DNA of 64,000 bases from G963665545 sp963665545 (GTDB taxonomy: Bacteria > Pseudomonadota > Gammaproteobacteria > Xanthomonadales > SZUA-36): assembly GCA_963665545.2 (NCBI GenBank), contig CAXXKZ010000005.1, positions 35,017 through 99,016 of the forward strand, given 5' to 3'. Shown one piece after another: positions 35,054-44,695 of the stretch. A program made the translations under genes and the position numbers. Numbering within the stretch: the first letter of the stretch is position 1; every line of letters begins with the position of its first letter. The notes under the pieces are model-generated. The model had not been told where the DNA came from. It did no database searches and worked only from the letters and a program-made list of their open reading frames with translations.

Positions 35054-38000
35054 CAAGTGCGACGAGATCATCACCCGCCAGCAACATGATCAAAATACCA
35101 TTCCACCAGCCATCCTTTCCGCGATGTCGGGGCATATCGACCAGATCCTCTTCCGGGAGAATGATTTCCTTTTTGTAGCGCACAGAAATGCCAAGGTCAC
35201 GCAGGGCATCACCGGTTCCTTCGCGGATGTGCGGCCTGTTCCAGTCGTCGATGATGACCACAGCGAATGGCGCAAGTGTGCCGAAATAATGCTTGATCGC
35301 CTTGTAGTGGCAGTTTCGGGAATGGCTGCCATCGTACAGGTAGATATCGAATGGCCCCATCTTCTCGGTATCCAATTCGAAACAATCATGCTGAATCAGC
35401 CGTACCGCGCTACCTTGCCCAAACCTTTCTATATTCGAGATGAACTTTTCACGGCTCCCTTGGAACTGTGAGAAATTATCGATGCAGGTAGCGGCCACAT
35501 TATTGCCATGGATTGCTGCCGTGGTGCTGGCCCCACCCAGGCTACCAATTTCCAGGTAACGACAGCCCTTGAAATTGCAGATGTTGTTGTAGAAGTGGCG
35601 CGTAATCGTTCCGCAAAGGCCGTCAACGGAAAGTACTTCATCTGATAGCCGTGAACGTCCAGTTTCGGCTTCTGCGATTGAACGGATAATGTGTCTGATC
35701 CACTGACCCTGAGACTGCGGCTTTTGCGCCTGTTCCTGGCCAGAACCTTCCAGCGCCAATGCGCCCGCAAAACGCAGCATATAGTCGTCACGTGTACATG
35801 GGGCAACGATTTCGTCGCCGGAATCGGTTTTGCAGAAACGGTCTTCGCGCTGGCGGTAGTGGTGGAAATAAATTTCCGTGTCGTCCACCTGTAGCTCTCT
35901 TCCGCCCTCCTCCAGAGAGTGCAGGCGCAGGAATCGCACATGGCAGGGTAATACGAATAATTTCTGCCGCTTCCGCCCCAGCGCATCACGACCGCTGGCC
36001 AGGAAAGTCAGTGGCGGATCTATCAGTTCATCAAATTCCAGTGCTCCTTCATACTCAAACCATCTGAGGCCAAACGACAAACCATCCACATTGGCTCGCT
36101 CGAAATCTTTCAGGAAGGCGGGTAGGGTTCGTCCAGGAATGCGAAGGAATTCGTCGACATCCAGAAACCCAATCCAGCGGCAATTAGCGAATCGGTTCAG
36201 CGAATGCGCCTCTTGCTGGGGTTGGGCAATCATCTTTTGGGGTTTTTTGTGGTTGCGCCAACGATAATTCCAGGGAATGTAGGTCACAGTGCCCGCTTCA
36301 AAATATGGCTGCAGGGCATTCAGCAGCCCTTTTTGATCAGTGGTGCCGTTGTCGTAAATCGCGACGTGATCGACCTTCAGACATTGCAGGTAATATTCGA
36401 GAAAATGGCGAATCCACCTGTTCTCGTTCTTAACCACCAAACTCATCAAGACATTCTTGGGTGGCTCGGGAATCGTCGAAAGACTGAAATGACTTGAGTG
36501 CGGGCCAACATTAATGACGAATTCAATCTCCGCATCATTCTCAAGTCGCCGTGAGAGTTTCGGATGTTCAAAATCCAGCAGGGCACAGGGCTCCCACGAA
36601 TCAAGGCGATGAGGAATGTAAGTTCCGCGTATCTTCTTCTGGTCAATGACCAGGTCAACTTTTTCGACATCTACGCCGTGATCTGCCGGCTCCCAGTCTT
36701 TATAGTAAAAGGGCAAAACCGCAACGACCTTGTCACGGGACGGATGTACGAATATGTCCAAAAACAAGTAAAAGCGATGACCGCCAATCGCCACAATTTC
36801 CATGTCGCTGACGGGTAAACGCGAATTTCCGTTCCCTGTTGCATGGACTGCAGGAGACTCTTTCGGCGCGTCCCTGCACTGCGAACGGCCGCTATCATCT
36901 CGAACAAAAACCAGGCCCGTTTCTGCAAAGGAGCTCGCGTTGGCTGCTTGTTGCGCCTTGCGGCAGAGGTTCTCATCGCAACGAAAGCCCAGGCGCTCAA
37001 CTTTTTTCACCCAGTATTCCCGGGCCTGGCGATTTGTTTGGCCATGTGACGGTCGACCGCTGAATCGACCAGACAATGAATAATTCATGAAAACATATTT
37101 ATTTGCGTGCGCGAATGTCGCCAGAAAGTTCTGAGTAAGACGCTCCTCAACTTGTGCCACAAAGTCACAGCACCAAACCATGTCAGGGTGCTGATCGGGT
37201 ATCCAGGGGCCTGTGTTGAAGTGCTCCGCATTGATGCCCTGGACCTGGCAGCCCAAGTCCCGAAAAAATGCAGCAGCCGCACCTTCCTGGCCGCCAACCT
37301 CGAGCACGGATTGGACATTCAATTCTTTATGAATCCACCGCCACAATGGCCGCATGGACCGTGAGTCATTGTGGTGACTGGGCTGAGACATATTTACGGC
37401 GGAATTGATTACTCCCGTGATGTCCCGCTGCGTGAGTAATTGGCACTGCGACTGCCTCGGATGCAGGTGGCAGACGGTGCGCCCTACGTTGGACAGCCAC
37501 GTGGAAATGAAGCGTGAGGAGCCTGCCGCGACCACGGTTTCCGCCAGCAAGCGTTGAGTTTGCTGCAGGATATAATCCTTTTGCGATTGAGCATGCCCAT
37601 GATCGACATTCTGGTGGGCACCTTGGCCGGCACTCTGGTCGTTACTCTGGCCCATGAATTTCTCACCGCGCCTGAGGCCCCACACGTCAAATCCGGTGGA
37701 CTGGCGTTCAACCAGCGTTACCACACGCACATCCGCCCGATCCTGTTTTAGATTGTCGCGAATTTCCTCGACGGCCTGATAAGAATCGCTCATCACAAAT
37801 AGTGTTCGGCCGGCCGGGATGGGTGCCAGACGGTTCAGATACACTTCTACCGGGTAATGCACATCCTCATCCCCAACCTTGTCTCCGCGACGAATGTGCA
37901 GGGCATCATAATCAGCCGGCAATCCTAATTGTGCAGAAAGTGTGTCGATAACGCTTTGGCAGTCCTCCACTGGCTGGAAAATCATCCTGACAAAAAAAGC

Positions 38001-39503
38001 CAGAATATTCTCGAAGCCAATAATTCGTCTGTGGCCGAAAATCAACTCCTCAGGCTGATATCCGCGCAAGATATTGAACGGCTCGCGGTCACCGGTTCGG
38101 GTGAATGCGACATGTTGCTTGATTCGAGCCGGGTCCACTTCGGAGGGCTCATGGCAAAATGGTTCGAAGTAGTCGGTCCAGCCATGCTGCCCTTTCCAGG
38201 CAAATTCCTCAGAACTGAGCAGCAGCTGCAGCCCATTGGCCCAGGCATAAATCATGGCACGCGCCACCGTACTGACTTCGGCGAAAAACCCTCTGTCGCC
38301 CAGGCAGTAGACCAGACAATCGTGGTGGCTTTGATTGACGCCTGAAAACAACTCGATGGGTGAAAGTTGCTTGTTCGCGGCAATTGACAACGCGATGGAC
38401 TGACTGCTCATTGGCCTCTGAATTTCGTGGCCTCGCAGAGCAGGAAGTGGGCAGAATGTCTCAATCAGACTGACATCTTTGTGGTAAATTTCCCGTATTC
38501 GAGTGACCAGATCAGCGGGTAACGAATTCTCGTCAATGTTGTAGCGATCGTAGTCGTAGTCACTCTTGCGCCCGGATCGAGAACGCCGAAAAGGCAGGGC
38601 CGGACAGTCTCCCAATTTACGTCTGGTGAAAACCCGTTGCATATCATCTTCAAGACTCTCAACGCGGCCGAAGAAGTCAATCTCGACCCCGTAGATGCTA
38701 TTGGACTGGGGGATGACATGTACATCGCCGCCTTCACAAGCCACTTCATTTACAAATGTTCTGAAGCGTTCCTCATCGTCCTCCATGGCTGAAAATGCCA
38801 TGGTTGGCACGGTAGGTTGCCCCGACTCCTGGCGAAGGGAAATTTCCTGGTAGGCCGACGTAGCCCGGGCTACCGGATCGCGCAAAAACGCGAATTTGAA
38901 ATAGCCGCTCAGCACCGACTTATCCAGTTGCCCAATGGGGAGCATTTGACTGTGATAAGGCGGACGCAGAAATTCGGTGTTCAGAATACTACTGGCATTT
39001 TTCGCGATTGGAATCAGGATAAATTTGTGCTTGTGAGAGACCAAACACTGACCGGAAGGCCGAAAAGTCGAATTCTTCACGGATTCGGCTGATTCTTTCC
39101 TATCCAAATCGTTGTCAGGAAGACTCTGCAACAAATTGATGTCAGTTTGGGGACGGTCAGGCTGCCGGCACATCGGATTTACCGGCGTCAGGATCACGTG
39201 GGAAGCATGCAGGGCCGCCATGCCGATATCACCAGGGTGCGGAAAATTTCGGTTGGTCAGTGCTTCTAGTTGCGATTGAATCGCCGCACCACAGAATTCT
39301 TCATTCAGATAAAGCACGGCGTGCCTGGCCAGCAACCCGCAGGTAGTGGGCATCATACCGCCGCCACAGAGTCTCACCGGAGCCACCCCACCCGATTTTC
39401 CCTGGTTCTGCAATTCCGTACGATGATACACCCAGGTAGAGCGCTTCAGCTTCTGTGGGAATCTCCAGTTCATGACGAAAGTGGTCGTTGAAAAGACAAT
39501 CAT
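35040..39503 (-). CDS. Giant multidomain glycan-tailoring enzyme (GT25 end, sulfotransferase, fucosyltransferase-like, methyltransferase, GT92-like, methyltransferase)
   Basis: 1487 codons. Residues about 48-113 are the end of a GT25 domain (LARHAVLYLNEEF, HPGDIGMAALHASH). Residues 154-350 are a family-2 sulfotransferase: PIAKNASS and FAFLRDPVARATSAY. Residues 396-675 resemble FUT8/NodZ fucosyltransferases (ALHIRRGDKVGDEDVHYP). Residues 715-870 are a class I SAM methyltransferase (VLEVGGQEG). Residues 1015-1225 are GT92-like (VVKNENRWIRHFLEYYL, DVDEFL). Residues 1295-1450 are a second methyltransferase (YLEIGSLGGAS, DGSHSRN, IIDDW). Q/G/H-rich linkers occur near 618-645 and 1252-1267. The upstream frame (39301-40734) supplies the rest of GT25, so one frameshift near 39345 probably splits a single protein of about 1,900 residues. 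The stop lies in the att repeat. Confidence 0.8.
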   Translation of the reverse strand: MIVFSTTTFVMNWRFPQKLKRSTWVYHRTELQNQGKSGGVAPVRLCGGGMMPTTCGLLARHAVLYLNEEFCGAAIQSQLEALTNRNFPHPGDIGMAALHASHVILTPVNPMCRQPDRPQTDINLLQSLPDNDLDRKESAESVKNSTFRPSGQCLVSHKHKFILIPIAKNASSILNTEFLRPPYHSQMLPIGQLDKSVLSGYFKFAFLRDPVARATSAYQEISLRQESGQPTVPTMAFSAMEDDEERFRTFVNEVACEGGDVHVIPQSNSIYGVEIDFFGRVESLEDDMQRVFTRRKLGDCPALPFRRSRSGRKSDYDYDRYNIDENSLPADLVTRIREIYHKDVSLIETFCPLPALRGHEIQRPMSSQSIALSIAANKQLSPIELFSGVNQSHHDCLVYCLGDRGFFAEVSTVARAMIYAWANGLQLLLSSEEFAWKGQHGWTDYFEPFCHEPSEVDPARIKQHVAFTRTGDREPFNILRGYQPEELIFGHRRIIGFENILAFFVRMIFQPVEDCQSVIDTLSAQLGLPADYDALHIRRGDKVGDEDVHYPVEVYLNRLAPIPAGRTLFVMSDSYQAVEEIRDNLKQDRADVRVVTLVERQSTGFDVWGLRRGEKFMGQSNDQSAGQGAHQNVDHGHAQSQKDYILQQTQRLLAETVVAAGSSRFISTWLSNVGRTVCHLHPRQSQCQLLTQRDITGVINSAVNMSQPSHHNDSRSMRPLWRWIHKELNVQSVLEVGGQEGAAAAFFRDLGCQVQGINAEHFNTGPWIPDQHPDMVWCCDFVAQVEERLTQNFLATFAHANKYVFMNYSLSGRFSGRPSHGQTNRQAREYWVKKVERLGFRCDENLCRKAQQAANASSFAETGLVFVRDDSGRSQCRDAPKESPAVHATGNGNSRLPVSDMEIVAIGGHRFYLFLDIFVHPSRDKVVAVLPFYYKDWEPADHGVDVEKVDLVIDQKKIRGTYIPHRLDSWEPCALLDFEHPKLSRRLENDAEIEFVINVGPHSSHFSLSTIPEPPKNVLMSLVVKNENRWIRHFLEYYLQCLKVDHVAIYDNGTTDQKGLLNALQPYFEAGTVTYIPWNYRWRNHKKPQKMIAQPQQEAHSLNRFANCRWIGFLDVDEFLRIPGRTLPAFLKDFERANVDGLSFGLRWFEYEGALEFDELIDPPLTFLASGRDALGRKRQKLFVLPCHVRFLRLHSLEEGGRELQVDDTEIYFHHYRQREDRFCKTDSGDEIVAPCTRDDYMLRFAGALALEGSGQEQAQKPQSQGQWIRHIIRSIAEAETGRSRLSDEVLSVDGLCGTITRHFYNNICNFKGCRYLEIGSLGGASTTAAIHGNNVAATCIDNFSQFQGSREKFISNIERFGQGSAVRLIQHDCFELDTEKMGPFDIYLYDGSHSRNCHYKAIKHYFGTLAPFAVVIIDDWNRPHIREGTGDALRDLGISVRYKKEIILPEEDLVDMPRHRGKDGWWNGILIMLLAGDDLVALEERR

Positions 39504-40734
39504 CCTCTAAGATCAGAAAAGGGGGGCGGGCGCGCAACAATCGCAGGACTCTGAGGTGAGCCAAAGCGACGCCTATCCATGCCGGTTCCGTCCGCATTCC
39601 ACGAACGAAATCGAAATTCAGATTCAACTCAGTAAGTTGTCTTTGCATCACATCACGCCTGTCAATGTCTTCACGACAATTAATGACAAATGTCGGGATT
39701 TCATGCAGATCGATGAGGTAATGCGCTTTGCCGGCCTTATTCTGCTTTTTGATACCGGGCAACGCCCTCGTACGGGAATCTTCGATCAGGGGCAAATCGA
39801 CTTCGATATGGCAGGAATTGTATATTTGGCCTGTAAATGACCGGACATCAATGGCCTTCCCCTGGTGAAATGACTCGTCAAGAAATTCAGCGGTAATGTT
39901 CCCCGATCGATTTTTGTAAAATTCACCCACCCTATTAGCTGCAATATTAATGACGCTTGGCGTTTGCTCGCAAATCAAATCAGGGCGGGGAAATGGGCAG
40001 CGGGATTGCACCACTTCCAGCGAGTTCGGACCGTCGAAATTCAAAGGTTTCAATAACGGCGAGAAATCAGAAGTGCGAAATATATGGGCATCCTGGGACA
40101 TTGGATAATCCCAATAGCCTGGACTGGCCGTTCTCCATTCCCAATGAAACCCATTACTGAAATCCGGCGGCTCAGTTTGAATGTCACGCACATAGCAATA
40201 GGTGATGTTTTCACCCATGCGCAGAGAAACCGCCAGGATGTCATCATCGTCATCAAGTGACTCCATGAGAGTCTGTGCCGTGAAGGTTCGGGTGAAAATC
40301 ATATCGTCGACGAGGAACATGAGGTAGCGCCCCGGCCCGCGATCGATCCTCGCCATTAAGTCAATCATGGCTTCCCTGAACGAACCCTCCTCCCCGACCC
40401 AGTCGATACCTCTGTGCCAGCGCCGGAGCCAGTTGTAGCCGATTTCAAATTTGTCAGTCGACGCCGAATAAAGCACGTGGATGCGGTGGGGGAATTCGAA
40501 AAACTCCCGCATGCTACGTAACAAGGCGTCGAGCTGACAGGCGCGGTTCTTGCTGAACACAATCACGTCGAGCGTAGACTCGCTGCCGTCAACGCCCCAG
40601 ATGGGTGGCATCGAGTTGTCCTGCGGCAGCAGTTGACGGCCAGAGCTCAAGTAAACCTCCGGCCTGTTCATCAATAAGTTTCTTGCGTGCAGGATGTCCC
40701 GTTTTTGAGTTGCTGCATCGCCTTCGATTTTCAA
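39301..40734 (-). CDS. N-terminal part of the giant enzyme: glycosyltransferase domain plus GT25 domain
   Basis: 477 codons overlapping the next frame by about 200 nt. Residues 54-200 form a GT-A-like domain: LDVIVFSKNRACQLDALLRS, then YLMFLVDDMIF with a DD pair. Residues 347-460 are a GT25 (LPS-type galactosyltransferase) domain: FVINCREDIDRRDVMQRQL, FLILEDDCLF, ALYLGVSSYG. This frame ends soon after LWRRYDAHYL, whereas the expected GT25 ending continues in the overlapping frame. A 1-nt indel near 39345 would restore a single gene spanning 35040-40734. It starts 30 bp downstream of the GlcNAc-transferase-like gene. Confidence 0.78.
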   Translation of the reverse strand: MKIEGDAATQKRDILHARNLLMNRPEVYLSSGRQLLPQDNSMPPIWGVDGSESTLDVIVFSKNRACQLDALLRSMREFFEFPHRIHVLYSASTDKFEIGYNWLRRWHRGIDWVGEEGSFREAMIDLMARIDRGPGRYLMFLVDDMIFTRTFTAQTLMESLDDDDDILAVSLRMGENITYCYVRDIQTEPPDFSNGFHWEWRTASPGYWDYPMSQDAHIFRTSDFSPLLKPLNFDGPNSLEVVQSRCPFPRPDLICEQTPSVINIAANRVGEFYKNRSGNITAEFLDESFHQGKAIDVRSFTGQIYNSCHIEVDLPLIEDSRTRALPGIKKQNKAGKAHYLIDLHEIPTFVINCREDIDRRDVMQRQLTELNLNFDFVRGMRTEPAWIGVALAHLRVLRLLRARPPFLILEDDCLFNDHFRHELEIPTEAEALYLGVSSYGIAEPGKIGWGGSGETLWRRYDAHYLRVAGQARRALSE

Positions 40735-40763
40735 ATTGAGTCCCGCCAGCTGAGACCACTCGT

Positions 40764-41699
40764 CTACGGACCGTGCCGTGCCTGTGGCATGGCGGTGGGG
40801 GATTTCGAATCACCGTTGCCGCTAAACAAGGTGTGTAGGCGCTGGACCATATTCTTAATTTGTTGCGTCTGCCACTGAGCCGACTTTGTCTCCCAGAATT
40901 CGTGTCGATTGACGCCCGAATTGTGCCGCTCCTCAAAGCGCCAGATCTGCAATTCGTCAGGTAGATAAATGTCGTAACCGTGAGTGAATGTGCGCAGGGA
41001 CACGGACGGATCATGGTCTGCATAAAACATTGCCGGATCAGCGGGAACCGCGCTTATCCAACTACCATGCGTGAAGACAAAATTGCAGCTCAATAGCGCA
41101 CTCTTTTGGTGCTTTGTGGTCTTGCGGTCATTTGACATTTGGATGTCGACCAAGCCGCATGGGGCAACAAGCTTGCATTCCATCAACGGCACACCATCCA
41201 GGTCAGTGCCCGCCCACGGGATGGTGACCTGGCCTTCCTTATCAATGCAAAATGGTGGTGAGCTGGTCGTCAGCAAGGGTTGCTTGCCTGGCTTGCCTTC
41301 CAGCTGTTCGATCAGATTGCTGTCCCAATGGTTGGCAAACCAGGTGCGAGAATCTATGAGCAAATTATATTTCTCGCCACCATACAGCTTTTGCGCTTCG
41401 GCTCGTGCCCAGCCGTAGCCCAAACTTGCATTGTAGGGATACCTACGGATGCGAAAACGTGGATCGCCAAGCCACTGGTCAAGGTTTTCGTCTTCGTCGC
41501 TCAGCCAGCAAATGCCGAAATTCAGGCGCTCTGGATGAGCGGCTGCTGACAATGCCGCCTCAATTGTGAACGGCAGCAAACGGTCACGGTAGGATGCGAT
41601 GGATACGAATATTTGAGATTTCACATCAAGGTCAACACTGTTGGGAATCGTCCACGGCGGCACATCCGGAATGTCAATAAGATAGCCTCTAAATTCCAC
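40764..41699 (-). CDS. GlcNAc-transferase-like protein (Skp1-type family)
   Basis: 311 residues resembling the family that adds N-acetylglucosamine to hydroxyproline of Skp1 and its bacterial relatives. The opening IFVSIASYRDRLLPFTIEAA and later YNLLIDSRTWFANHWDSNLI fit it; the usual DSH reads DSR here. VAPCGLV and NFVFTHGSWISAVPADP complete the fold. It is first in a minus-strand unit with the giant enzyme, so it may start the glycan or modify a protein acceptor. No signal peptide is seen. Confidence 0.7.
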   Translation of the reverse strand: MEFRGYLIDIPDVPPWTIPNSVDLDVKSQIFVSIASYRDRLLPFTIEAALSAAAHPERLNFGICWLSDEDENLDQWLGDPRFRIRRYPYNASLGYGWARAEAQKLYGGEKYNLLIDSRTWFANHWDSNLIEQLEGKPGKQPLLTTSSPPFCIDKEGQVTIPWAGTDLDGVPLMECKLVAPCGLVDIQMSNDRKTTKHQKSALLSCNFVFTHGSWISAVPADPAMFYADHDPSVSLRTFTHGYDIYLPDELQIWRFEERHNSGVNRHEFWETKSAQWQTQQIKNMVQRLHTLFSGNGDSKSPTAMPQARHGP

Positions 41700-41757
41700 A
41701 TAGTCTAAAGACCGTTGACTTCAATGCTAGTTGCTAATCACAATGCCCGGGCATCTC

Positions 41758-43053
41758 ATGCGTATCTACTCGATTAACATTGACGCAGCGCCCTTGTTCC
41801 CTGAGGTTGGCCAATACCTCGAAAGTGCAGGTTTTCGGCGAATGTATTTTTTGGTCAACGGTCTTTTTACGTCAGCTTCAATCAATTCCAGCTACTACGG
41901 CAAGGTCTTCGATTTGATTGCTGACGGCGATGATTCTTTGGTGGACATATTACTGAAAGAAAATTTTTCCATCCTCCTGCACGAAGATGGCAACGATTTC
42001 GTCAGAAATTCTCTCAATGAAGAACCCGGCCCCGGGACGTTAACCGGCAATGAATGCAGGCTGGCGGATTCAGTACCCAACTTGAAGAATGAAAGGTACG
42101 CAAAGGTGATTCTCAGTGCGAATCAACAGGTGGGTGATCGTCACAAATTCGTTGACTCGCAGCACACCGCGGCATTCTTGCGTCGAGAGGAGGACCGACT
42201 GAAATCTATCCAATCGCGACGATCTGAGCTATTTGCATACGTCCTCTACGCGCAATATCACGATTTTGTTTATTACTATCACAAAGCAATTGAAGATACG
42301 AACGCGTACCTTGATCACATAAGCAAAAGCACCACAGCCTGGCTCAGGCTCTGGAATTTCAGCCAGCCCGAAGCCTTGTTTTTTGTTTTCAGTGATCATG
42401 GCGACTTTGTGGACAAGCTAAACTCGCCCAAAGACTACTTGCGATGGTGATATGTCAAGGACACTACCCAAAGCCCGTTGAATATCACCAAGAATATCAT
42501 CTCAGGTGTTGACTTTTATGCAGCCGTTATGCAGAAAATTGATCGTCCCAGTCCGAAGTCACCTCGGGATAGTGAGTCTCTTGAGTCGCCTGTAAACAAA
42601 GACCGTATTTACTATAACGCTGACGTACGCGTCTGGGATAAGAACTGGAAAAGCCGTGAAAGAAAAAAGCCTGTAGTGAACATTGACCATCCAGCCCGGC
42701 TTAATCAAATATCTTCAAGGTTGATGATTGCCTCGGCGATTAAGATAGTTGACTGGAAATCAAACGGTATGCCGAACAGACTGCTGCAAGCCACCTATTA
42801 CCGGCACAATCAGAAATATTACTACCTGAGTTATGATTTTCAACATGATGACCCTGTTTATTGCCACCACTTTTTCGATCCGCCTGGGTACACATTCGAT
42901 CCCATTGTCGAAGTTGATATCAATGGGAGGGCGTACCAAACACTCCTCCAACTCAGCAATCAACTGGTAGAAAAGTTTCCATGGGTACAGAGCGCCAATT
43001 TTGAGGCGCAACTTGAATCCGGTCAGTTTAATGCATGGCACCCTGCCCCTTGA
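41758..43053 (+). CDS. Sulfatase/phosphatase-fold protein, split by an in-frame TGA
   Basis: One frame of about 430 codons containing a single TGA at 42448 (RW-stop-YVKDTTQSP). Part one has NGLFTSASINSSYYGK and ends with FVFSDHGDFVDKLNSPK; SDHG is the metal-binding hallmark of the alkaline phosphatase/sulfatase superfamily. Part two continues with NITKNIISGVDFYAAVMQ, also typical after that motif. No CxPxR sulfatase motif is visible, so a phosphotransferase or a degenerate sulfatase is possible. The start among ATG 41743 or 41758 is uncertain. It precedes the LicD-like gene. Confidence 0.65.
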
Positions 43054-43058
43054 CTGTC

Positions 43059-43937
43059 ATGGGAACCAGACAAGATCATATTTTCAATCTCCTGGTAATA
43101 TTTAGCGATATTCTGGAAAGAAATGGGCTTCGTTACCTGATTTCGTGCGGCACCCTGCTGGGTGCATATCGTGAAAAAGACATTCTTCAGCACGACTACG
43201 ACGCGGATGTTCTCGTATTTCAGGAAGAATTCGATCGTATTGCAAGCGCCTTGAGTCGCGAATTGCCCGAAGGCCTGGAATTCGTCAATGTCTACTCCTA
43301 CATCGGGATCATTGATGAAGTGCATGACTGGATTCATCTGGACATACTTCAGTATGAATTTGCTAACGGCCATTTCTGGCTTAGCAAACAGCGGAGAGAG
43401 AATTCAATCTGGAAGCAGAAGATCAACGAACAAATACGCGCGGAAAACGTAGTTGGGAAATTCTCAATGCATGACATTCTGCCGCTTCGCAGAATGACAA
43501 TCCGAACCGGGCAATTCCTCGCACCTGCAAGACCGCACAGACTGCTTGTTGCCCATTATGGAAGTTTGGGAATTCCGAATGTGGACTGCAAACCGTCCCA
43601 CAAATATGCACCGGTCCACCAAAACGACGTCACCCGGTTAAGATCTCAGATATCTTGTGTGTACCCGGTTCGCGATGTCCTCGACGACAAGCTTGGGCTA
43701 CCCAGTGTTTATTTGCTCGATACGCTCCAATCAATGTTTGTGGCGCTCGGCTATTCAGTCGAAAATCAAGGCGATCACCAGTTTGGGATCCATCTCGACG
43801 GGGTTGATGCCTTTATACATTTGGTTCTGCGGCTACTCGACAGGGGCATCGCACCCAAATACTGCATTGGCGAGCAGTATGTATATTTCAGCGATGGAAT
43901 CGGCTACACAATTGTCCAGGTCTGCCAGGAGCCTTGA
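43059..43937 (+). CDS. LicD-family phosphotransferase
   Basis: 292 residues. LRYLISCGTLLGAYREKDIL then HDYDADVLV is the LicD/fukutin signature, a nucleotidyltransferase-fold active site with Asp pairs. LicD proteins move phosphocholine or other phospho-alcohols onto surface sugars. The ATG at 43059 follows the previous stop by 5 nt; an in-frame ATG at 43035 would overlap it. With the sulfotransferases and methyltransferases nearby, it suggests the island's glycan carries phospho-substituents. Confidence 0.82.
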   Translation: MGTRQDHIFNLLVIFSDILERNGLRYLISCGTLLGAYREKDILQHDYDADVLVFQEEFDRIASALSRELPEGLEFVNVYSYIGIIDEVHDWIHLDILQYEFANGHFWLSKQRRENSIWKQKINEQIRAENVVGKFSMHDILPLRRMTIRTGQFLAPARPHRLLVAHYGSLGIPNVDCKPSHKYAPVHQNDVTRLRSQISCVYPVRDVLDDKLGLPSVYLLDTLQSMFVALGYSVENQGDHQFGIHLDGVDAFIHLVLRLLDRGIAPKYCIGEQYVYFSDGIGYTIVQVCQEP

Positions 43938-44218
43938 CAGAGTTGCCAATGGAAATTCAGCGTCTCACAATCGACTGCAATAATTATGAAGGTGAATTCT
44001 GCCGACTTGCAGGGCGCTATCTTGCGCCAGGCGGCGTTTACATTGTAGAGGACATTGACGAAACTGCCCCCGAAACCGGGTTTCGCGATGCGGTATCGTC
44101 GATGGATCTCGCTTTTGCGGCGTTTCTCCATCCATTGCATGAGCGGCAATCGCGCGGCTGGAAAAATCACAAATTGCTGGTGCTGGCTACCATGAGTTTA
44201 AAGAGAGGCGCTGATTAG
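43934..44218 (+). pseudogene. C-terminal fragment of a class I methyltransferase
   Basis: 94 codons: GRYLAPGGVYIVEDIDET and WKNHKLLVLATM match the end of SAM-dependent methyltransferases of the sugar-modifying type. The SAM-binding Gly-rich half is absent. It overlaps the LicD gene end by 4 nt and starts at a TTG, so it may be translated, but it cannot be a complete enzyme. Confidence 0.55.
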
Positions 44219-44223
44219 TTCAG

Positions 44224-44685
44224 ATGAAAAAGACCATCCTGTACCGGCTGTTCAAGGCGGGTTCGATTCCCAAAGACGCCCGCAGCCAGATTTTGATAGA
44301 GGGCATTGTGCTCAGCGATGAGGGTATCAGTGGCTCACTGACTTACAGAAATTTTCGTGCGCCGGGCAGATACAGTGGTTGGAGGCGTACCTGGTTCAGC
44401 GGCTCGCTGGTGCTGACCAGGCAACATTTACTTGCCTTCGGATTCTCCAAACCGGTGATTGGTGTTGCCTGGGACGACGAAAAAATCAATGCACTTGATT
44501 GCACGCTTCTTAACCGCCGCACCCTGTCGTTCAGATTCGACGCCTCGACATTCAACAGCGACTGGTCCGGCGATCTGGAGGTCAGGTTTTCCACGCCTCT
44601 GGCCCGCTCTTTTCTGTACAACATCAAGCGGTTGCGCAGGGCTCACAGCCCTAATAATTCCTATCCTCATCGGAGCTACATATAA
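44224..44685 (+). CDS. Hypothetical protein
   Basis: 153 residues, not recognised. It starts ATGAAAAAGACC 5 nt after the methyltransferase fragment. The middle is rich in beta-strand-like alternation (RTWFSGSLVLTRQHLLAFGF, LSFRFDASTF) with a basic C-terminus. No signal peptide or membrane helix. A PH-like beta domain is possible but not supported by a clear motif. It is the last gene before the metal-efflux operon, on the same strand. Confidence 0.45.
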   Translation: MKKTILYRLFKAGSIPKDARSQILIEGIVLSDEGISGSLTYRNFRAPGRYSGWRRTWFSGSLVLTRQHLLAFGFSKPVIGVAWDDEKINALDCTLLNRRTLSFRFDASTFNSDWSGDLEVRFSTPLARSFLYNIKRLRRAHSPNNSYPHRSYI

Positions 44686-44695
44686 TGTAGCCCAT

